DNA of 64,000 nt from Dendrolimus kikuchii (lineage: Eukaryota; Arthropoda; Insecta; Lepidoptera; Lasiocampidae). Location: NCBI GenBank assembly GCA_019925095.2, contig CM034413.1:749001-813000 (forward strand). Reading direction: 5' to 3'. Numbering within the stretch: the first letter of the stretch is position 1; each line of letters starts with the position of its first letter. Below the pieces are notes generated by a model, which was not told where the DNA came from, ran no database searches, and worked only from the letters and a program-made list of their open reading frames with translations. Made by a program: the position numbers and the translations under genes. This document shows, piece by piece, positions 41,365 to 52,947 of this stretch.

Positions 41365-41540
41365 TAGTAGCTGCACCCGGCATGCGTTGCAATGCGATGT
41401 AAAGTTTTTTTTTGTATATTCTGTTTTTTGGGTCAGAAACTCTTGCGGGCGTCCTCAGAACTACTACTACTACTATATACCAAACTTTCATCATAATCTG
41501 ATCAGTGGTTTAGGAACGCATAATAGGACACATTTTTTAT
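41365..41540 (-). mobile_element. Helitron-like remnant
   Basis: TAGTAGCTGCACCCGGCATG and AATCTGATCAGTGGTTTAGG, a decayed 3'-to-5' Helitron read in reverse. Ends not resolved. Confidence 0.45.
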
Positions 41541-42230
41541 TTTTATTTTAGTTTTAGAAAGAAAGAAAGAAAAAGATTTATTTAGAACTACAATAAAACT
41601 GACTTAAACTATTAAAAATAAAAAAAGCAATAAATAAATGTTGTCCTGAATTGGCCTTAGCTCAGCAAAACTGCCGGTTAATATAACCAGCACTGATCTT
41701 CCGCTAAGGCCATTCGTTACATTACACAAACACAGGCAAACAAGATAAACATGTGAAATGAACCAACAAAAAAAAATAAAGATTTTAGATTTTACTTAAT
41801 AAATAGCTTTTATCTTTCAAATAATACAAATGCCTATTATTCTCTCATTTTGATTATTATATACGTTCGGTTCACGTAGAATTTCGTTGAGACAAGACAA
41901 ATAGGAAACAAAATAGAAATAGCTTTATTTTAAATCGATTTGGGCTATATTACTGATTTTTATCAACACTTCGGTGTAAATGAAACAAAGCTATCAGTAA
42001 GAGGCATTATCGTTTACAAAACGCAGCGATTTCTCGCCCCATTCTCCCCTCTGTCCCCCACCCCCTTCCGCGACACTCCGCGGAACCACTCGACGACATT
42101 TCCATACAATCTCCTATACATTACGGGAGCATCGCATCTAGCACTATTCTAACGTACAAATAGGGATGTACCATGTGTTGTATGAGGCTCGAGAAGTAAA
42201 CAGAACTTTTCTCTTTCTTACCTTTTCATG
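41541..42230. other. Mostly unassigned, with a structured 68-nt hairpin
   Basis: Short (GAAA)n at about 41557-41572, then the hairpin at 41648-41715. The remainder has no recognised feature. Confidence 0.4.
41648..41715. other. Extended imperfect hairpin
   Basis: GAAT-t-GGCCTTAGC pairs with GCTAAGGCC-ATTC. Inside, TCAG/CTGA, TGC/GCA and GGTTA/TAACC stack around an ATA loop, with CAAAAC and TCTTCC as internal loops. I count 25 pairs. It could be a LINE 3' structure or a small-RNA precursor; the sequence does not decide. Confidence 0.55.
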
Positions 42231-42234
42231 GTTC

Positions 42235-42400
42235 AAGTAAAAGATATAAAGTTTTAAGTTTAAAACAACGAAAATCGCATCAAAATCGGCCCAGTAGTTT
42301 TTACGTGAATTCCGAACAAACAAACAACAAATCTAAAAAGAATGCATCGTGTTCTCCGTCATTTATATAGTCTATTCCAGTTGTTTTTTTTTTAATAGCT
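42235..42400. repeat. Helitron-flank repeat shared with 35880-36030
   Basis: ATCGGCCCAGTAGTTTTTAC, GTGAATTCCGAACAAAC and TATATAGTCTATTCCAGTTG recur in the same order near 35880-36010. Confidence 0.5.
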
Positions 42401-42444
42401 TCAAACAGACATGGCATATTTAGAATTTTGTAATATTACAGAAA

Positions 42445-42948
42445 GATAGATAGTAGTAGGGGAGGCCAAGCGGGGATTTTGGGATTTACTCGAGCGTGGC
42501 AGAATACCATAAGGGGAGAAACCTTGCACCATATTATGTACCCCCACATATATGAACCCTTCATATAGGGTGGGGGTATTTCTTATTCTTAAATTTTTTT
42601 TTTAAACCGTGAGATTAAGGAAATTCCTCCACGTAATTGTCAGATTATGGGTCAGCACGACAAGGACATCAAGCTGAACCGTCTATATATTAATCTGACG
42701 CGCTCGAGTATTTTAATGTAACGTTTTGTTTTTGAATTTTCAAAAATCGGCCATGGCTTTTGGTCGCGTCCAAATTGTCAGTCTTTTGAATACGAGTTCC
42801 TTTAGGGTTTACTTAACATCCCTTTTGAATATCTGACGCGGTTGAGTATTTCTGTGCGACTCTTTTTTTTTAACCTGTACACGTTCCCCCACCAGTGAAA
42901 GTCTTCTACCTTCTTTTTCTCTTTAGTTTTAGCATCATCTCATCTCTC
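42445..42948. other. Unassigned repeat-like stretch
   Basis: GGGGAGGCCAAGCGGGGA and TTACTCGAGCGTGGCAGA, and later CTGACGCGCTCGAGTATTTT and CTGACGCGGTTGAGTATTTC, look like pieces of one dispersed family. CCCCCAC...GGTGGGGG near 42541-42574 can pair. Confidence 0.4.
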
Positions 42949-43247
42949 GAACGGAGAAAGAATACAATTTCCTGCAGCCGGCCGGCCTGTCGTAAGAGGC
43001 GACTAAACATCCCACAGCCAAGTGGTAGGGCATTTGCCCGACTGGATGGCTACCACCCCTGGTCTAAAGCATGTCGCCATAACAACCTTGAGTTGTGTTT
43101 CGGCATTAGTGACCAGGTTCCAGTGACCCTTAAGAGTGCAGCGGCGCATTTGTACCACCTTTGGTGTTGTAAATGTCTATAGGCGATGGAAACCGCTTTC
43201 TATAAAGTGACCGTCTGCCTGTCTGCTGCACTCCTGCAATAAAAAAA
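42949..43247 (+). mobile_element. SINE-A
   Basis: Missing only the first ~12 bp; ends CTGCAATAAAAAAA. Confidence 0.9.
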
Positions 43248-43702
43248 TTTAAAAAAAACTAATCTTCACAATCCAAAAGGTCCACGCGAGGCTCGCTCGA
43301 GTAACTCCACATTTAGCATCTCGGGATCCCCTACAGACAGAAATTGTCTTTAAATTGCCGTCTTATTTCTCATATAAATGATATTATAATAATGCAGTAT
43401 CCTAAGTACGTGACAAGATAATTTATTATATGCACAAACGATCTTGTAAGACAGACTAGAACTTATTTCGGTGCATGAATATAAAGTAGCCAGGTATTTT
43501 CATTGTCATTTCATTAAAGAGCAACGTAGAATAGAATCATAACTTGCCTCACAATGGGTATTGCTTAAGTCGTTGCCATTTCGTCCTTTGTTAGAGTAAG
43601 ACACTGAAAAAAGTTTCTAAGCTTGTTAAAATAAGACAAAATTAGAGTTGATCTGGTGATTTAAAAAAGTCATTGTAGCTCAAACAGTAAATAGACTAAT
43701 AT
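43248..43702. other. Unassigned stretch
   Basis: Nothing recognised. Confidence 0.4.
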
Positions 43703-44558
43703 TATAAAATTAGGTCTTAACGGTTTTAAGCGCGGTAATTTTATTTGATTTTGGTTTTTTTTTCCGACGTTTGGGCCACTTTTCAGTGGCCGTGATCACG
43801 GAAGACAAAGATGTCAAGTGTCAACGAGTATTGTTAAAGTTTTATTTAGCCTACCGCCAACTTATTAATTGTAATTATTTAATTTTATTTTTAATTTTGT
43901 TTATGGTTATTATTTACTCTATGGGAGCCTAATCTAATTTACTACCGTTTCGTAACATGTTATGGCTTGAAGAGAAGAAGCGGCGCAAGAAACTCTTCAG
44001 CAAACATGCCTAGCTCTAATAATTTTATATAATATTAAAATGGGTGGAAGGAAAAATAAAAGTAATTATCAGTCAAGAGCTCACAGTGTCTTGAGGTCTG
44101 GCAGCTGGTTTTTGCTGGGTTTGGGTCTTAATAGTTTTGATGATGGGATCCCAAACAGATGGTACTTGCCAACCATCTTCTCTATTGAAATTTGGGTGTT
44201 TTTTGATTTCAATAGCCTCACGCATCATTCTAGGTATGAAACGATTCTCTTTCGCGAGGATTTGTGGGTTATCGAATCTGATGTAGTGGTTGGGTTTGTC
44301 CAGCGTGTGTTCACTGATCGCAGACTTCGTAGACCTTGTGTGTTTCATGTCAGCGATTAGGCTCCCATAGAGTAAATAATAACCATAAACAAAATTAAAA
44401 TTAAATAATTAAAATTAACAAGTTGGCGGTAGGCTAAATAAAACTTTAACAATACTCGTTGACACTTGACATCTTTGTCTTCCGTGATCACGGCCACTGA
44501 AAAGTGGCCGAAACGTCGGAAAAACCAAAATCAAATAAAATTACCGCGCATTAATTTA
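43703..44558 (-). mobile_element. Penelope-like element with endonuclease remnant
   Basis: Terminal units of the PLE family face each other: left at 43703-43830 and right at 44395-44558, each with TTTTCAGTGG/CCACTGAAAA and CCGTGATCACGG. Inverted terminal units around coding are a known PLE arrangement. The minus-strand frame (44348-44073) encodes the GIY-YIG nuclease C-terminus. The 3'UTR shares the motif GAAGAAGCGGCGCAAGAAAC with Rep-P. No RT domain remains. Confidence 0.8.
44073..44348 (-). pseudogene. PLE GIY-YIG endonuclease, C-terminal part
   Basis: 91 codons: AISEHTLDKPNHYIRFDNPQ, ILAKENRFIPRMMREAIEIK and KHPNFNREDGWQVPSVWDPI, then a Thr/Gln-rich tail and stop. Penelope endonucleases carry exactly this ending: a His in (A)EH, Glu in REAIEI and Asn in FNREDG. 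The Glu and Asn are catalytic or structural in the family and both are present. The GIY and YIG strands and the whole RT lie outside the retained piece, so no activity is expected. Confidence 0.8.
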
Positions 44559-44609
44559 TTATGTAATTCTTTCTATCTTCAACTCTACTCTTTCTTTCTT
44601 ATATTTTGT

Positions 44610-45183
44610 ATCCGTGCAGGATTGGAGAAAGAATACAATTGCCGGACGGCCTGTCGTAAGAGACGACAAAACGTCATTTGCCCAACTGGATGGTGACCAC
44701 CCCTGGTCTAAAGTATGTCGCCATAACAACCTTGAGTTGTGTTCCGGCAATAGGGACCAGGTTCCAGTCTTCCTTAAGAGAGCAGCAGCGCATTTGTAGC
44801 AACTTTAGTGTTGCAAATGTCCATAAGCCGTCTTTTTTTATTGCATGAGTTCAGCAGACAGACAGATGGCCCACCTGATGGAAAGCGGTTACCATCGCCT
44901 ATGGACATTTGCAACACCATAGGTGCTACAAATGCGCTGCTACTCCTTTAAGGGAGACTGGAACCCGTTCACCAATGCCGGAACACAACACAATGTTGTT
45001 ATGGCGGCATACTCTAGACCAGGGGTGATAGCCATCCAGTCGGGCGAATGCCCTACCACCTGACTGTGGGTTGTTTTGTCGCCTCTTACGACAGGCCGCC
45101 CGGCCACAGGAAATTGTATTCTTTCTTCGTTGCTGCACGGATTAGATCCGTCTGCCTGTCTGCTGAACACTTGCAATAAAAAA
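44610..45183 (+). mobile_element. SINE-A split by a second SINE-A
   Basis: Left part 44610-44832 starts at the family 5' end (ATCCGTGCAGGATTGG) and lacks ~30 bp near the 3' end. The right part 45148-45183 is CCGTCTGCCTGTCTGCTG plus A-tail. CCGTC is duplicated at both junctions. Confidence 0.8.
44833..45147 (-). mobile_element. SINE-A, inserted in the copy above
   Basis: Full length in reverse (T-run to GCTGCACGGAT). With its host it forms an inverted pair. Confidence 0.9.
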
Positions 45184-45495
45184 TTTAAAAATCAGTTTAA
45201 TATTATTCAAATCAATAGTTAAGTATTTTTTGCTTACATTCCTGTAATAAAATTCTTTGAAGATCAAAATATCAAGAATCTCGAAAACTCGAGACCTCCA
45301 GCCCGGCGCTATGTCACTTCAATATTTCACTAATAATGTATACCGCAGTAGAGATAAAGTCTTATAAGTAAGATTGCTGATGTGTTTTAGACACCATTCT
45401 CGTGACAAATGTTTTTTTTTTCTGTGTCATAATGCGAGGGGTGTAGTGTAGGAAGATAAGTGGGCAAAGTTATGAGCGTCGCATAAATCTGATGT
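45184..45495. other. Unassigned stretch
   Basis: Nothing recognised. Confidence 0.4.
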
Positions 45496-45792
45496 TTAAA
45501 TTATGTAAATAAGAGTAAGAACTTTGTACGAGTTACATTTATCTTGCATACGAAAATTCTGGTTGTTTAATGTCTGTAGTCTTAAGAAATGGCGGTAGTT
45601 GTTGACATCCATTCGCACTATGCGGCTGGCCGTGTTCCATTCAGCCATCCGGTTGACCCGGAAATGTACGTATAATTCCTTTCTATAAGCTTTACCCTGC
45701 GGCTGCTGTTTTGAACCGCCTCGAAGTGTAGCGGCCTCATTGCCTGTAAGCCGGATGGTGTTGTAAGCACTGTGCTGTGTTGTTTTTGTCAC
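45496..45792 (-). pseudogene. Possible LINE polymerase tail
   Basis: A minus-strand frame contains AYRKELYVHFRVNRMAEWNT, ASRIVRMDVNNYRHFLRL. The spacing resembles the F..NRVV..WN.L...VV...S.N.F...L tail of jockey/CR1-like polymerases, but no block is decisive. Confidence 0.3.
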
Positions 45793-45825
45793 ATATGGTT
45801 ATATTTGCTTTTTAAGTATGAAACA

Positions 45826-46130
45826 TCTAATATATAAAATTCTCGTGTCGCGGTGTTTGTTACCAAACTCCTCCGAAACGGCTGAACCGATTTGTACGAA
45901 ATTTTGTATGTATATCGGGTAGGTCTGAGAATCGGTCAACATCTACTTTTCATACCCCTAAATGATAAGGGTGACCCACCCTTAAATATATATATATAAT
46001 TTTTTTTTTTTTGTCAAAATTTCCTATTTATATTTTTTTATGATTTGGCATTAAAAATACATACAACCCCCAAACAACTTCAATCAGCAACCCCTACTTT
46101 TTTATTAGCGATGTTAGTACTGTAATAATT
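45826..46130 (+). mobile_element. Helitron-like 5' part
   Basis: TCTAATATATAAAATTCTCG, ACTCCTCCGAAACGGCTGAA and AGGGTGACCCACCC. The 3' CTAG end is not seen. The last ~45 bp match 6540-6600. Confidence 0.5.
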
Positions 46131-46136
46131 TAACTT

Positions 46137-46446
46137 ATTTTTTTTATTGCAGGAGATCAGCAGACAGGCAGACGGCCCACAAGATGGAAAGCGTTTACCG
46201 TCGCCTATGGACATTTGCAACAGCAAAGTTGCTACAAATGCGCTGCTGCTCTCTTAAGGGAAACTGGAACCTGGTCACTAATGCCGGAACACAACTCAAG
46301 GTTGTTATGGCGACATACTTTAGACCAGGGGTGTTCGCCATCCACTCGGGAAAATGCCCTACCACCTGGCTGTGGGTTGTTATGTCGCCTCTTACGACAG
46401 GCCGCCCGGCCGCAGGAAATTGTATTCTTTCTCCGTTCCTGCACGG
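46137..46446 (-). mobile_element. SINE-A, full length
   Basis: T-run to TTCCTGCACGG. The + strand shadow frames here are typical of the family. Confidence 0.9.
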
Positions 46447-46764
46447 CCAATTGGCCACGGCGGAAACATACCGAACAATCCAAACATTTCTCCAGAACCA
46501 AAGCTTTTTTAAGATTCCAGAAGAAAATCGTAACTTAATTATTTGTAGGTTTGTTACTCATATTATATTTGGGGTTCCGTAGTTATTGTGACACAAAAAG
46601 AACAACTATGTTATCGTCTAGTCCAACTGTCAGTTTTTCTTTGTATATAACTTATGTGTATATTTGTATATATAGTATAGTTATATATTTATTATTAAAG
46701 TGTAAGTAATCGTACAATAATTATGTATACCACCGTCGCCACTCCTAATCAGAATACTCTTGCC

Positions 46765-46890
46765 ACGGGTTGTCTGGAAGAGATCGCTTTTTAGCGATAA
46801 GACCGCCCTTTGTACCCAACTAGACTAATACTAGTTCGGAAGTTTTTCTGTAATGGTGTACAATAAAGTCTTATCTATCTATCTATTATA
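46765..46890 (+). mobile_element. LINE-C 3'UTR tail
   Basis: GGTTGTCTGGAAGAGATCGC, TTAGCGATAAGACCGCCC, TACAATAAAGTCTT and (ATCT)n. Confidence 0.65.
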
Positions 46891-47019
46891 TATTAGTTAG
46901 TATAGGAGTTATTATAGTAGTTTTCCAGCAACTTTACGACCTATTTATTATTATTTATGTATTATTGTATATTTTTCAGTAAAGTATAGTTCATATCTAA
47001 ATCTTATCTTAATAGGTAT

Positions 47020-47492
47020 TGTTACGAATTTGTAGGATGTAAATTCGAAAATGCTGTTGGGATTATCACAAAGTTTATTAGAAGTACACACACATAATTC
47101 ACAGTTCTTACAAGTATAACAGAATATAACAAAACCAAAGCAGATCGCGCAAAGTTCATCGTTATAAGATACTCGCTCCGAAAGTGCACTAGGTAACGCT
47201 TCGTTCGTAGCCAGAACACGATTGGCGCATTTCCCGACTGACCGACCCGAGTATCGGATCCATTTGTAAATTAGACATGGCCTCCTAGCAACATGCCGCC
47301 TGTTGATGCTTGAAATCGTTAAATGGTCGACTTAATGGCTTCCAAGAATTTGCATGAAATAGTCTAAAAGGAATAAGGATTTATGATGTCTTGTTGCGGC
47401 GTAAACAAAGAGATTAGTGCTAACAATAGATCACTCAAGTTCAAAGAGGTATTAAGACACTTGCAAAGGATTAGTTGCATTGGCTCGCAACA
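47020..47492 (-). mobile_element. Solo LTR (LTR-A, divergent subtype)
   Basis: TGTTACGAATTTGTAGGATG to GGCTCGCAACA, 473 bp. Flanks GTAT and ATAT. Confidence 0.75.
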
Positions 47493-47934
47493 ATATTATA
47501 TCTTGACACCCGTTATAGCTGAATGCAGAGACTTCTAGTTCCATTTCTGACATGTCATGGTAAATTTAATAAACAAAGATTCCGTTGAATATTATAGTCT
47601 GTAGTTCTGGAATCAGCTCAGTGTTCCATTGTGCATAACACAAACGTATCTTACTTAGCATGGATGTATACAATGTAAGTTTATCTGACGATTATTTATT
47701 TATTTCTGGACAATTTGTAGTATTGCTTGTAGTTCCACCACCGTGTCTCCTTGACTATGTCAAGGGGGTAAAAATGTTATTGTACACGAATCTTAGGGGG
47801 TCGAAATAATGCTTCGGAGGGGAGAGATCTCCAAATTGGACTTTTATTATAGGGCGCTGTGAAAATAAATTGGTTATTTCATAATCTCAGAACTATTATA
47901 TTACGATAATATTGGAAAATTGCTTTAAATTTAT
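47493..47934. other. Unassigned stretch
   Basis: Nothing recognised. Confidence 0.4.
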
Positions 47935-48080
47935 TGAAGTGAAACTTCTATATAGACGGGGGGGTGGGGGGTGTATTAGTATATTTTTCTGTCACGAAAA
48001 AGCGACATAATTTTAGAGTAGACTATGGATGTTTTTTTGGTTCCGGACCCAATTCAGTTTTTTTTTGATAAAATAAAATA
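47935..48080. repeat. Rep-O copy 2
   Basis: Same order of blocks as 6036-6222, with a G-rich run (GGGGGGGTGGGGGG) inserted after ATAGAC. Confidence 0.65.
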
Positions 48081-48167
48081 TGTTTAAACAAAAAAGGCAT
48101 TCATTAAAATGTACCCAACCTAACCAAATAATAATTTGCATTAAACCTGCGGAAAATCGAAATGTGT

Positions 48168-48421
48168 GCTGGGACACATAGTAGACGTGAAACTTGAACG
48201 GACAAGTGGAAAAACGAATCGCAACGGACAAGTGGAAAACGAATGGCAACAAAATTTTAGCTTGAAGTTTTACGGGCAGGTGTTCAAATTGGACAAGTAC
48301 ATTAACAATCTGCCGTAAAACTTCAAGTAAAAATTTTGTTGCGATTCGTTTTGCCACTTGGCCGTTGAGATTCGTTTTTCCACTTGTCCGTTGAAGTTTC
48401 ACTTCTACTATGTGTCCCAGC
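48168..48421. mobile_element. Foldback (MITE-like) element
   Basis: GCTGGGACACATAGTAGACG on the left is mirrored by TATGTGTCCCAGC on the right. Arms of about 110 bp match imperfectly (GGACAAGTGGAAAAACGAAT, TTGAAGTTTTACGG). CGGACAAGTGGAAAA recurs in tandem within the left arm. The ~35-bp loop is at about 48282-48315. No TSD identified. Confidence 0.75.
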
Positions 48422-48654
48422 TTACATTTTTTAGTTGTGCCTTTTATGATATGTACTTGTACATACTTATTACAGTACTAGCTTTGTCCTCCACTTTGTT
48501 CGCACAAGATTTACACTATATAATTTTAGAAAATAAGGTGAGTAATGAGTACATAAGACTTCAAGATGTAGCAAATTTTATTTTTTTCCTTTTTAGTTCA
48601 TTTGAAGTCAGTATCTTTTGTTAGATTTTTTTATTAAGGTTAATTTTAAATTAA

Positions 48655-49034
48655 CCGCGTTCGTAATACCGAAGTAAGAAAGAGAGTTGGTCTGAAAGAG
48701 AGTGTCGGGGTGAAGGTAAGGAAAGGAATGCTCCGGTGGTTCGGGCATGTGGAAAGAATGCATGATGAAAAAATGACTAAACAGATATACAATGCAAAAG
48801 TGGATGGATGCAGAAGTCGTGGAAGGCCACGACACACCTTCCATGATCAAATTGATCGTGTACTAGCAGAAGGTGATGTCAGGAGCCTTAAGAACAGACG
48901 AGCTTGCATGACAAGAGTTATGAATGTCAAAGAGGCAAGTGAGGTGTGTAAGAATAAGCCTAAATGGCACTCTGTTGTTCGTGCCTACCCCGCAAGGGAA
49001 CTGGCGTGAAGTTATGTATGTATGTATGTATGTA
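48655..49034 (+). mobile_element. LINE-A 3' fragment, frame intact
   Basis: Begins at RVRNTEVRKRVGL; open to PARELA and stop. Tail (TATG)5. Confidence 0.85.
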
Positions 49035-50230
49035 CATAGTTCTGAGCCTTGGTCTGTCCGTTGTTATATGCCACATACATTGTTCCTGGGGCCTAATTCT
49101 GCTATGCCATATCTTGGCGTTGCGAAGATATTAAAGGTATGATTCTATTGCGATAGTGTCACAAATTCGTATTCTACTAAATCCATAATATCTTCTTGAT
49201 ATCGTTGCGGCGGAATAATAGTAGAATAAATTGGTATTACCATTAGCAAAAATGGCGTCATCCGAAACGAATATTGAGTAGCCACTAAAATGTATTATTT
49301 AATTAATTTTTTTTTAAATTTAATTTTCCAATATTGTATCAAATATATTATAATTTTCTATATATTTGTATGAGCCAAATGCGGAACATGATTTTTTTGT
49401 GGAAATTAAGTTGATATGTGTAGTAATTTATGTATTTTATATTGAAAGAATTATAATTATTGTATGTTTCCCAAATAAATTAAATAAATAAAAATTTTAA
49501 ACATCTATTCTGAGAGTTTTTCCTTATCACGGGTACTTGGAAGTTCCGAAAACCAAAATCAGGGAATCCCACGATTGAGACGACAGTGTCCGGCGATTAT
49601 GATGAGATAGTTATAACAGAATTGGACCCCAAAATTCTACTGGCTTAATTGGATGAAATATAAAGACAACTCCCCTTTAAAATTACCATATATAATACAA
49701 TAAACCATATACTTACTTCTTATTTGATATATTCTCCTAAATCACTCAGTCGTAAGCAGTTCTATATAATTAGAGCACCCCACCCAGAGAGATTATGCGG
49801 ACAAATCAAATTGTCACAGTCTGCTACACTTTGTTGAGTGGCGCGGTGCCACCCTAAAATGGAGGGGTTGTAAGTATTATTGTTTACTTTACTACTTACA
49901 CTGTTTAGAGATGGGATGACAATCCAGCGTCAAGTGAGAGTTGAGGACTTTGGGCGACGGCAAACGAACGGGATGACGTTAAAATTGTATATAAATACTT
50001 GAGTATTTTTGGGTCACGTAGCCCTTATTGTAAAAACGCATTTTTGAAGTGTACCTACCTTCTTTTGAATCGTTATTATTTGAAACTCGATGAAACGATA
50101 AAGCGATAAATTAGAAATTTGCAACAAGCTTATCTGATGTATTTTTTTACATTTTTTATTAACAATTTTACGGACTTTAGTTCCGTATCCTTTTTTTACA
50201 ATTAAATTTAAGAAATGATCCTTCCATGTA
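49035..50230. other. Unassigned 1.2 kb
   Basis: No gene recognised. CCCAAATAAATTAAATAAAT near 49470 looks like a retroposon tail. The minus frame at 50014-50244 has no motif. Confidence 0.4.
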
Positions 50231-50408
50231 AATTGATCGTCCACTAGCAGAAGCTGATGTCAGGAGCGTTAAGAACAGACGAGCGTGCATGACAAGGGCT
50301 ATGAATGTCAAAGAAGCAAGTGAGGTGTGTAAGAATAAGCCTGAATGGCGCTCTGTTGTTCGTGCCTACCCCGCAAGGGAACTGGCGTGAAGTTATGTAT
50401 GTATGTAT
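50231..50408 (+). mobile_element. LINE-A 3' fragment
   Basis: From AATTGATCGTCCACTAGCAG to GTGAAGTTATGTATG. Confidence 0.85.
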
Positions 50409-50552
50409 ATTTTACAAGATGAATTTAGAACCTCCTCCTTTTTGAAGTAGGCTAAAAAGAAGTTTTAGGAATTTTTTTAAAATTCATTATAAAAGCTCTT
50501 CAGCCCTAACAGATTTGTTATATTACAGTTTTTAGGGGCCATTCAAAAATTA

Positions 50553-50660
50553 CGTCACACCGTAAGAGAGGGGGGGGGGGAGGTCGAAGAAGGGTGACAA
50601 GGGGCGGGAGGGGTCCTAAATTTCTTGACGTCACATTTCAAAATGTAATACATTTAAGCT
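50553..50660. repeat. DNA-transposon end-like motif
   Basis: GGGGCCATTCAAAAATTACG then GACGTCACATTTCAAAATG. TGACGT and GTCACA are arranged as a loose inverted pair around a G-rich run. This phrase recurs in insect genomes at DNA-transposon ends. Confidence 0.35.
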
Positions 50661-50726
50661 TTAGAACACGAAATTGGAACTATTAACGAAAAACTTCAAA
50701 ATATTTCCATAGTGTTAAAATCATCC

Positions 50727-50945
50727 ATCCGTGCAGGAACGAGAGGCGTCAAAACAACCCACAGCCAGGTGCCGCCAAAACAACCTTGAGTTGTGTTCCT
50801 GTGTTAGTGACCAGGTTCCAGTCTCCCTTAAGAGAGCAGCGACGCATTTGTAGCCTTTGGTGTTGCAAATGTCCATAGGCGATGGTGACCTCTTTCCATC
50901 AAGTGGGCCGTCTGCCTGTCTGCTGAATTCCTGCAATAAAAAAAA
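50727..50945 (+). mobile_element. SINE-A, internally deleted
   Basis: 5' end ATCCGTGCAGGAAC and 3' end intact; about 90 bp missing in two blocks. Confidence 0.85.
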
Positions 50946-51557
50946 TATATCGAAAATAATATAAATGGAAATAAAACTTATTACGGAACTGCTGTTTTAG
51001 TTTAATAAGTTCTTGATGTGAAACTACAAATTATGTGATGTCGCACTAGGGAGGGCGTCTTACGAATGTGACCAGCTGTGACAAGGACGGGGGCAGAGTG
51101 TGACGTAATCGGTGGACGGCCTCTGATAAAGTTGACAGCCCTACGAGATTAAACGCGAGTCATTACATTGTGATGTTCACATTACAGCCTGTAATTCAAA
51201 AGGTTTTATTTGATACGGTATTAGGGGAAATGTTTTTGTCTTCTATGTGTATGACAGTGTAATATTTCAATTTAACGAAACGAAAGATTGTTAGGGTCTC
51301 GTAGTTATTTTAGCACAAACTGAACTTTGGCCAGATAACCTAAGTCCTTAACAAGTCATATACTTCAGTAAACACGTTCTGCATAATAATACGGTCACTT
51401 GAAGCTTTATTGTACTTAGTGTTTATTTTCAACAAAAATTATACATCTTCCAAATATTACTCTTCAAGTTCCTGTCGAAAAGTTTCCTAACATATTCATT
51501 TACATTACTATAATTGCCATATACATACATCATATTTTATATAGCTATAATATATAT
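50946..51557. other. Unassigned stretch
   Basis: Nothing recognised; no splice-bounded frame. Confidence 0.4.
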
Positions 51558-52202
51558 TATGCTGGAGCAAGTGAGTGAGTTTGTATATCTTGGATGTGCT
51601 TTTAGCAGGGATGGAAGGTACACCGCTGATATAGGAAGAAGAGTGAATTTGGGGAATAGTTTGAATGGAGCGTTAGGTAAAGCCAAAAGGCCCAGCTTGC
51701 CATACACAACGCGGTGCTGGTATCTACGTTCACGTATGGAAGCGAGAGTTGGGTATGGAAGAGAGAGCATGAAAGCAGAGTAAATGCGGTCGAGATGCGA
51801 GCACTGCGCAAAATCTGCGGAGTGACGCTCGCGGACCGCGTTCGTAATACCGAAGTAAGAAAGAGAGTTGGTCTGAAAGAGAGTGTCGGGGTAAAGGTAA
51901 GGAAAGGAATGCTCCGGTGATTCGGGCATGTGGAAAGAATGCATGATGAAAGAATGACTAAACAGATATACAATGCAAAAGTGGATGGATGCAGAAGTCG
52001 TGGAAGGCCACAATACATCTTCCATGATCAAATTGATCGTGTACTAGCAGAAGGTCATGTCAGGAGACAACAGACGAGCGTGCATGACAAGAGCTATGAA
52101 TGTCAAAGAAGCAGGTGAGGTGTGTAAGAATAAGCCTGAATGGCGCTCTGTAGTTCGTGCTTACCCCGCAAGGGAACTGGCGTGATGTTATGTATGTATG
52201 TA
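51558..52202 (+). pseudogene. LINE-A, second-longest copy
   Basis: Starts SEFVYLGCAFSRDGRYTADI, then shifts frame at the AKNLSQK block. It resumes TYGSESWVWKREHESRVNAV through MLR, a stop in place of W (TGA), FGHVERMHDERM and RGRPQYIFHDQIDRVL. A further shift follows before the usual end. Three or more lesions. Confidence 0.85.
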
Positions 52203-52680
52203 TTTTATAATTTGTCTGTGTCGCATTTGGCAAATAAACATTTTCTTTATTTCTTTCTTAACTTTTATTCTATTATCGTGTCGGTCTGTTAGTGCACGTT
52301 CAGTTGAAATGAGACGGTTCAGAAGCCTTAAAGCGGCCGCTTTTGTAAATTCATTTTACGTATATGACAAGTATCAACATAAAGTGGAACATTATGCTAT
52401 GTCTTACAACTACCAGTATACCTAGACACGTGTCAATTTCACTCAGCAATTCTCCAAAGGCCACCGCTTTAGGTCCTCGGTACCGTCTTTCATGTTGGAC
52501 AAGAAAATGTTTTACGTTAAAAAATTTCATGTGAAGTAGAAGATAGTGACTCCGTGACGAAGACCTCAGCCTGCTCGCCCCCGTGATCTAGGGTGGTATT
52601 TTGAAAACCTTCCGCCCTGGACAAGTCTCGTAGCATGGGTTATGTATGTTTCCTAATATAAAAATATATGTAATCCTTTT
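52203..52680. other. Unassigned stretch
   Basis: Nothing recognised. Confidence 0.4.
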
Positions 52681-52837
52681 ACATACATACATACATAACT
52701 TCACGCCAGTTCCCTTGCGGGGTAGGCACGAACAACAGAGCGCCATTTAGGCTTATTCTTACACACCTCACATGCTTCTTTGACATTCATAACTCTTGTC
52801 ATGCACGCTCGTCTGTTCTTAAGGCTCCTGACATCAC
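52681..52837 (-). mobile_element. LINE-A 3' fragment
   Basis: (ACAT)n tail to CTCCTGACATCAC. Confidence 0.85.
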
Positions 52838-52947
52838 TTTTAATCCTTTTACTATTTAATTATAGTTTTTGAATTAGTTTTAATTTAGTTACACCAACAA
52901 ATATTATTCAAATTTTCTTCTAATGTCTGCTTGAACACCAAGTTTTT

